Origin: Streptomyces abyssalis | GTDB taxonomy: Bacteria; Actinomycetota; Actinomycetes; Streptomycetales; Streptomycetaceae | Direction of reading: 5' to 3' | NCBI RefSeq assembly: GCF_001751365.1 | Contig: NZ_LJGT01000041.1 | Span: forward strand, 1,171,045 to 1,235,044 | Length of the DNA stretch: 64,000 nt | Part shown: piece after piece, positions 62,421 to 64,000 of the stretch | Position numbering within the stretch: the stretch's first letter is position 1 | How the letters are laid out: every line of letters begins with the position of its first letter | Made by a program: the position numbers and the translations under genes | Notes under the pieces: model-generated | Databases searched by the model: none | Seen by the model: only the letters and a program-made list of their open reading frames with translations | Told to the model about the DNA's origin: nothing

Positions 62421-63143
62421 ATGGACACCGAGGCGCAGCAGCAGAACGATGCGGAGCGGGACCGCTCCTCCGGCCCGTTCGGGCAGATGTGGAGGGGCTG
62501 GTCACGCTCCGCTCGCTTGTGCGCGGTTGCTGCGTCGCTGCTCAGCGCGCTCTTGCTGGTCAGCGCATTCGTCGTGCAGCCTTTTTTGATCCCGTCTGCA
62601 TCAATGGCCCCCACTCTGGAGGTCGGTGACCGGATACTGGTGAACAAGCTTGCCTATCGGATCGGCAACTCTCCGGCCCGCGGAGACGTTGTGGTCTTTG
62701 ACGGCAGGGGTTCGTTCATGGCTGAGGAGGGGACGGGCGGGAATCCGGTGACCGGTCTTTTGCGAGAGGCCGGTGCTGCGGTCGGTCTGGTGAGACCATC
62801 CGAGACGGACTACGTCAAGCGTGTGATCGGCGTCGGCGGGGATCGGGTCCGGTGCTGCGACAAGCGCGGAAGGATCGAGGTGAACGGTGTTCCGCTGGAC
62901 GAGCGTTATCTGTATGGCGGTGACGACCCGTCAGCCGTGCCGTTCGATATCGAAGTGCCACAAGGGCGGTTGTGGGTGATGGGCGATCACCGTTCCGACT
63001 CCAGCGACTCGCGTGACCACCTCGGTGACGCGGGTGGTGGCACGGTTCCGGTGGAGCGCGTGATCGGGCGGGCCGACGCGATCGCATGGCCGACGGACCG
63101 ATGGGCAGCGGTCCGCGGAGGCGGGGGAGGTGCCCATGAGTGA
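62421..63143 (+). CDS. Type I signal peptidase (SipW-like)
   Basis: This is a 240-residue membrane serine/lysine protease that removes signal peptides. One transmembrane segment near residues 32-52 (CAVAASLLSALLLVSAFVVQ) precedes the catalytic Ser in IPSASMAPTL near 60. The Lys is in TDYVKRVIGVGGDRVR near 134, and GDHRSDSSDSRDH closes the fold. It is the first of two adjacent signal peptidase genes, as in the Streptomyces sipWXYZ cluster; further copies would lie outside the window. The next gene overlaps it by 8 bases. Confidence 0.95.
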   Translation: MDTEAQQQNDAERDRSSGPFGQMWRGWSRSARLCAVAASLLSALLLVSAFVVQPFLIPSASMAPTLEVGDRILVNKLAYRIGNSPARGDVVVFDGRGSFMAEEGTGGNPVTGLLREAGAAVGLVRPSETDYVKRVIGVGGDRVRCCDKRGRIEVNGVPLDERYLYGGDDPSAVPFDIEVPQGRLWVMGDHRSDSSDSRDHLGDAGGGTVPVERVIGRADAIAWPTDRWAAVRGGGGGAHE

Positions 63144-64000
63144 CCGGGTGGGCCCTGCCCGCGACGGCCGCCGGTACGACTACGGCGTACCGAGTGACTA
63201 CGACGACGACCCGTACGCCGGGCCGCCGCGCGGCAACGGCGCGAACGGACCGAACGGCCGCAACGGATACGGCGGAACCAACGGCTACGGCCCTCCCGAC
63301 GGTTACGGAACACCCAACGGCTACGCCGCTCCCAACGGGAACGGTGCGCCCAACGGCGGCCCCAACGGCTATGGCGGAGCGCAGTACTCCGGCTTCAACG
63401 GCCGCAACGGCGGTGCCGACGGCTCCGATTACTACTCCGGCGACTACGACTACACGGAACCGTTCGACTACTTCGGCAGCCCGCAGGACGGCCCCGCGAG
63501 ACGCAGACAGCCGCCGCCGATGAGCTTCCCCGGGCCGGACGGCCCGCCTCCGCCGTCCACGGTCAGCTCCGGCGAGACCATGCGGCTGAGCGCCTACTCG
63601 GCCCGGTTGATGGACCTGCCCGGGCGCGAGACCAGGGACGAGAGGCTCGGCATCCCGCCCGGGCCGAGCGGCGGGCGGGCCGAGCGCCGGCGTGCGGCGA
63701 AGCGCGTGAAGCGGCGCAGACGGCTGTCGGTGACGAAGGAGATACCGATCCTCGTCGGTGTCGCCCTGTTCATCGCGCTGATCCTGAAGACGTTCCTCGT
63801 CCAGGCGTTCGTGATTCCGTCCGGCTCGATGGAGCAGACGATCCGCGTCGGCGACCGAGTCCTGGTGGACAAGCTGACGCCGTGGTTCGGCGGGAAGGCG
63901 GAGCGCGGCGACGTCGTCGTCTTCGAGGACCCTGGCGGCTGGCTGCCACCGGAGGAGAAGAAGCGTACGGAAGATCCGGTCGGCATCAAGCAGGGCAAGG
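63136..64000 (+). CDS. Type I signal peptidase (SipX-like), 3' end outside window
   Basis: ATG at 63136 opens a frame that reaches the window end (288 residues so far). Residues 30-80 are an Asn-Gly repeat (for example GANGPNGRNGYGGTNGYG), unlike most signal peptidases. A Pro-rich, then basic stretch leads to a transmembrane segment near 210-226 (ILVGVALFIALILKTFLV), followed by the catalytic Ser in IPSGSMEQTIRVGDRVLVDK near 233. The Lys lies past the window. The start overlaps the preceding stop by 8 bases, so translation is coupled. Confidence 0.93.
   Translation, partial: MSDRVGPARDGRRYDYGVPSDYDDDPYAGPPRGNGANGPNGRNGYGGTNGYGPPDGYGTPNGYAAPNGNGAPNGGPNGYGGAQYSGFNGRNGGADGSDYYSGDYDYTEPFDYFGSPQDGPARRRQPPPMSFPGPDGPPPPSTVSSGETMRLSAYSARLMDLPGRETRDERLGIPPGPSGGRAERRRAAKRVKRRRRLSVTKEIPILVGVALFIALILKTFLVQAFVIPSGSMEQTIRVGDRVLVDKLTPWFGGKAERGDVVVFEDPGGWLPPEEKKRTEDPVGIKQGK

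Overview
The window is chromosomal DNA of a high-GC actinomycete, almost certainly Streptomyces or a close relative. The evidence is very high GC with GC-rich third positions, frequent GTG starts, HupS-type HU with a lysine-rich tail, NdgR beside leuCD, the glucose permease GlcP, the differentiation gene nsdA, an amtB-glnK-glnD operon behind a GlnR box, and two adjacent type I signal peptidases after rplS. As I recall it, the gene order is largely that of the S. coelicolor gltX-to-lepB region. That is memory, not a database search.

Region by region: (1) 1-5.2 kb holds the end of gltX, then an accessory stretch: a secreted I36-type inhibitor, an alpha/beta hydrolase with Cys at the nucleophile position, a toxin-antitoxin-like pair whose toxin gene is frameshifted, and an ATPase / XRE-DUF5753 / DUF397 trio. 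(2) 5.3-5.6 kb has tRNA-Gln and two identical tRNA-Glu genes. (3) 5.7-11.6 kb has a divergent MerR/DUF4188 pair, ndgR divergent from leuCD, and hupS. (4) 11.6-19 kb carries fbiD (cofC), a PlsC-like acyltransferase, gpsA, ddl, a DUF3515 lipoprotein, an Lrp-type ligand domain, thiL, thiD and rpmB. (5) 19.4-31.5 kb carries a DAK2 protein, recG (interrupted by an intein), rsmD, coaD, a DivIVA-like coiled-coil protein, DUF177, rpmF, rnc, mutM, a CAP-domain protein and an acylphosphatase. (6) 31.7-50.4 kb carries a small coiled-coil protein, smc, glcP, ftsY, a primase-polymerase-like protein, nsdA, amtB-glnK-glnD, ffh, a GNAT enzyme and a secreted HAD phosphatase. (7) 50.4-58.5 kb is an eight-gene minus-strand block matching, family for family, the uncharacterised enterobacterial yhfS-yhfZ operon. 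(8) 58.8-64 kb has a HEXXH/zinc-ribbon protein, the rpsP-khpA-rimM-trmD-rplS ribosome operon and two signal peptidase genes, the second cut by the window end.

How the parts work together: most of the window is core housekeeping (translation, SRP targeting with both ffh and ftsY, chromosome organisation with smc and hupS, nitrogen sensing, leucine, thiamine and coenzyme A synthesis). The yhf block looks like a self-contained metabolic cassette inserted into this core. It encodes two PLP enzymes, a phosphotriesterase-fold hydrolase, a phosphopentomutase-fold enzyme, a multi-spanning membrane protein, a small DUF2620 protein, a PRD protein and its own regulator. Two near-identical palindromes, one before the regulator gene and one before the rest of the operon, look like that regulator's operators.

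The two most notable finds are this complete yhf-type operon with its operator pair, and a class 3 (Ala1, Trp-Cys-Thr) intein in the Walker A loop of RecG. All function calls come from reading the translated sequence; no searches were run.
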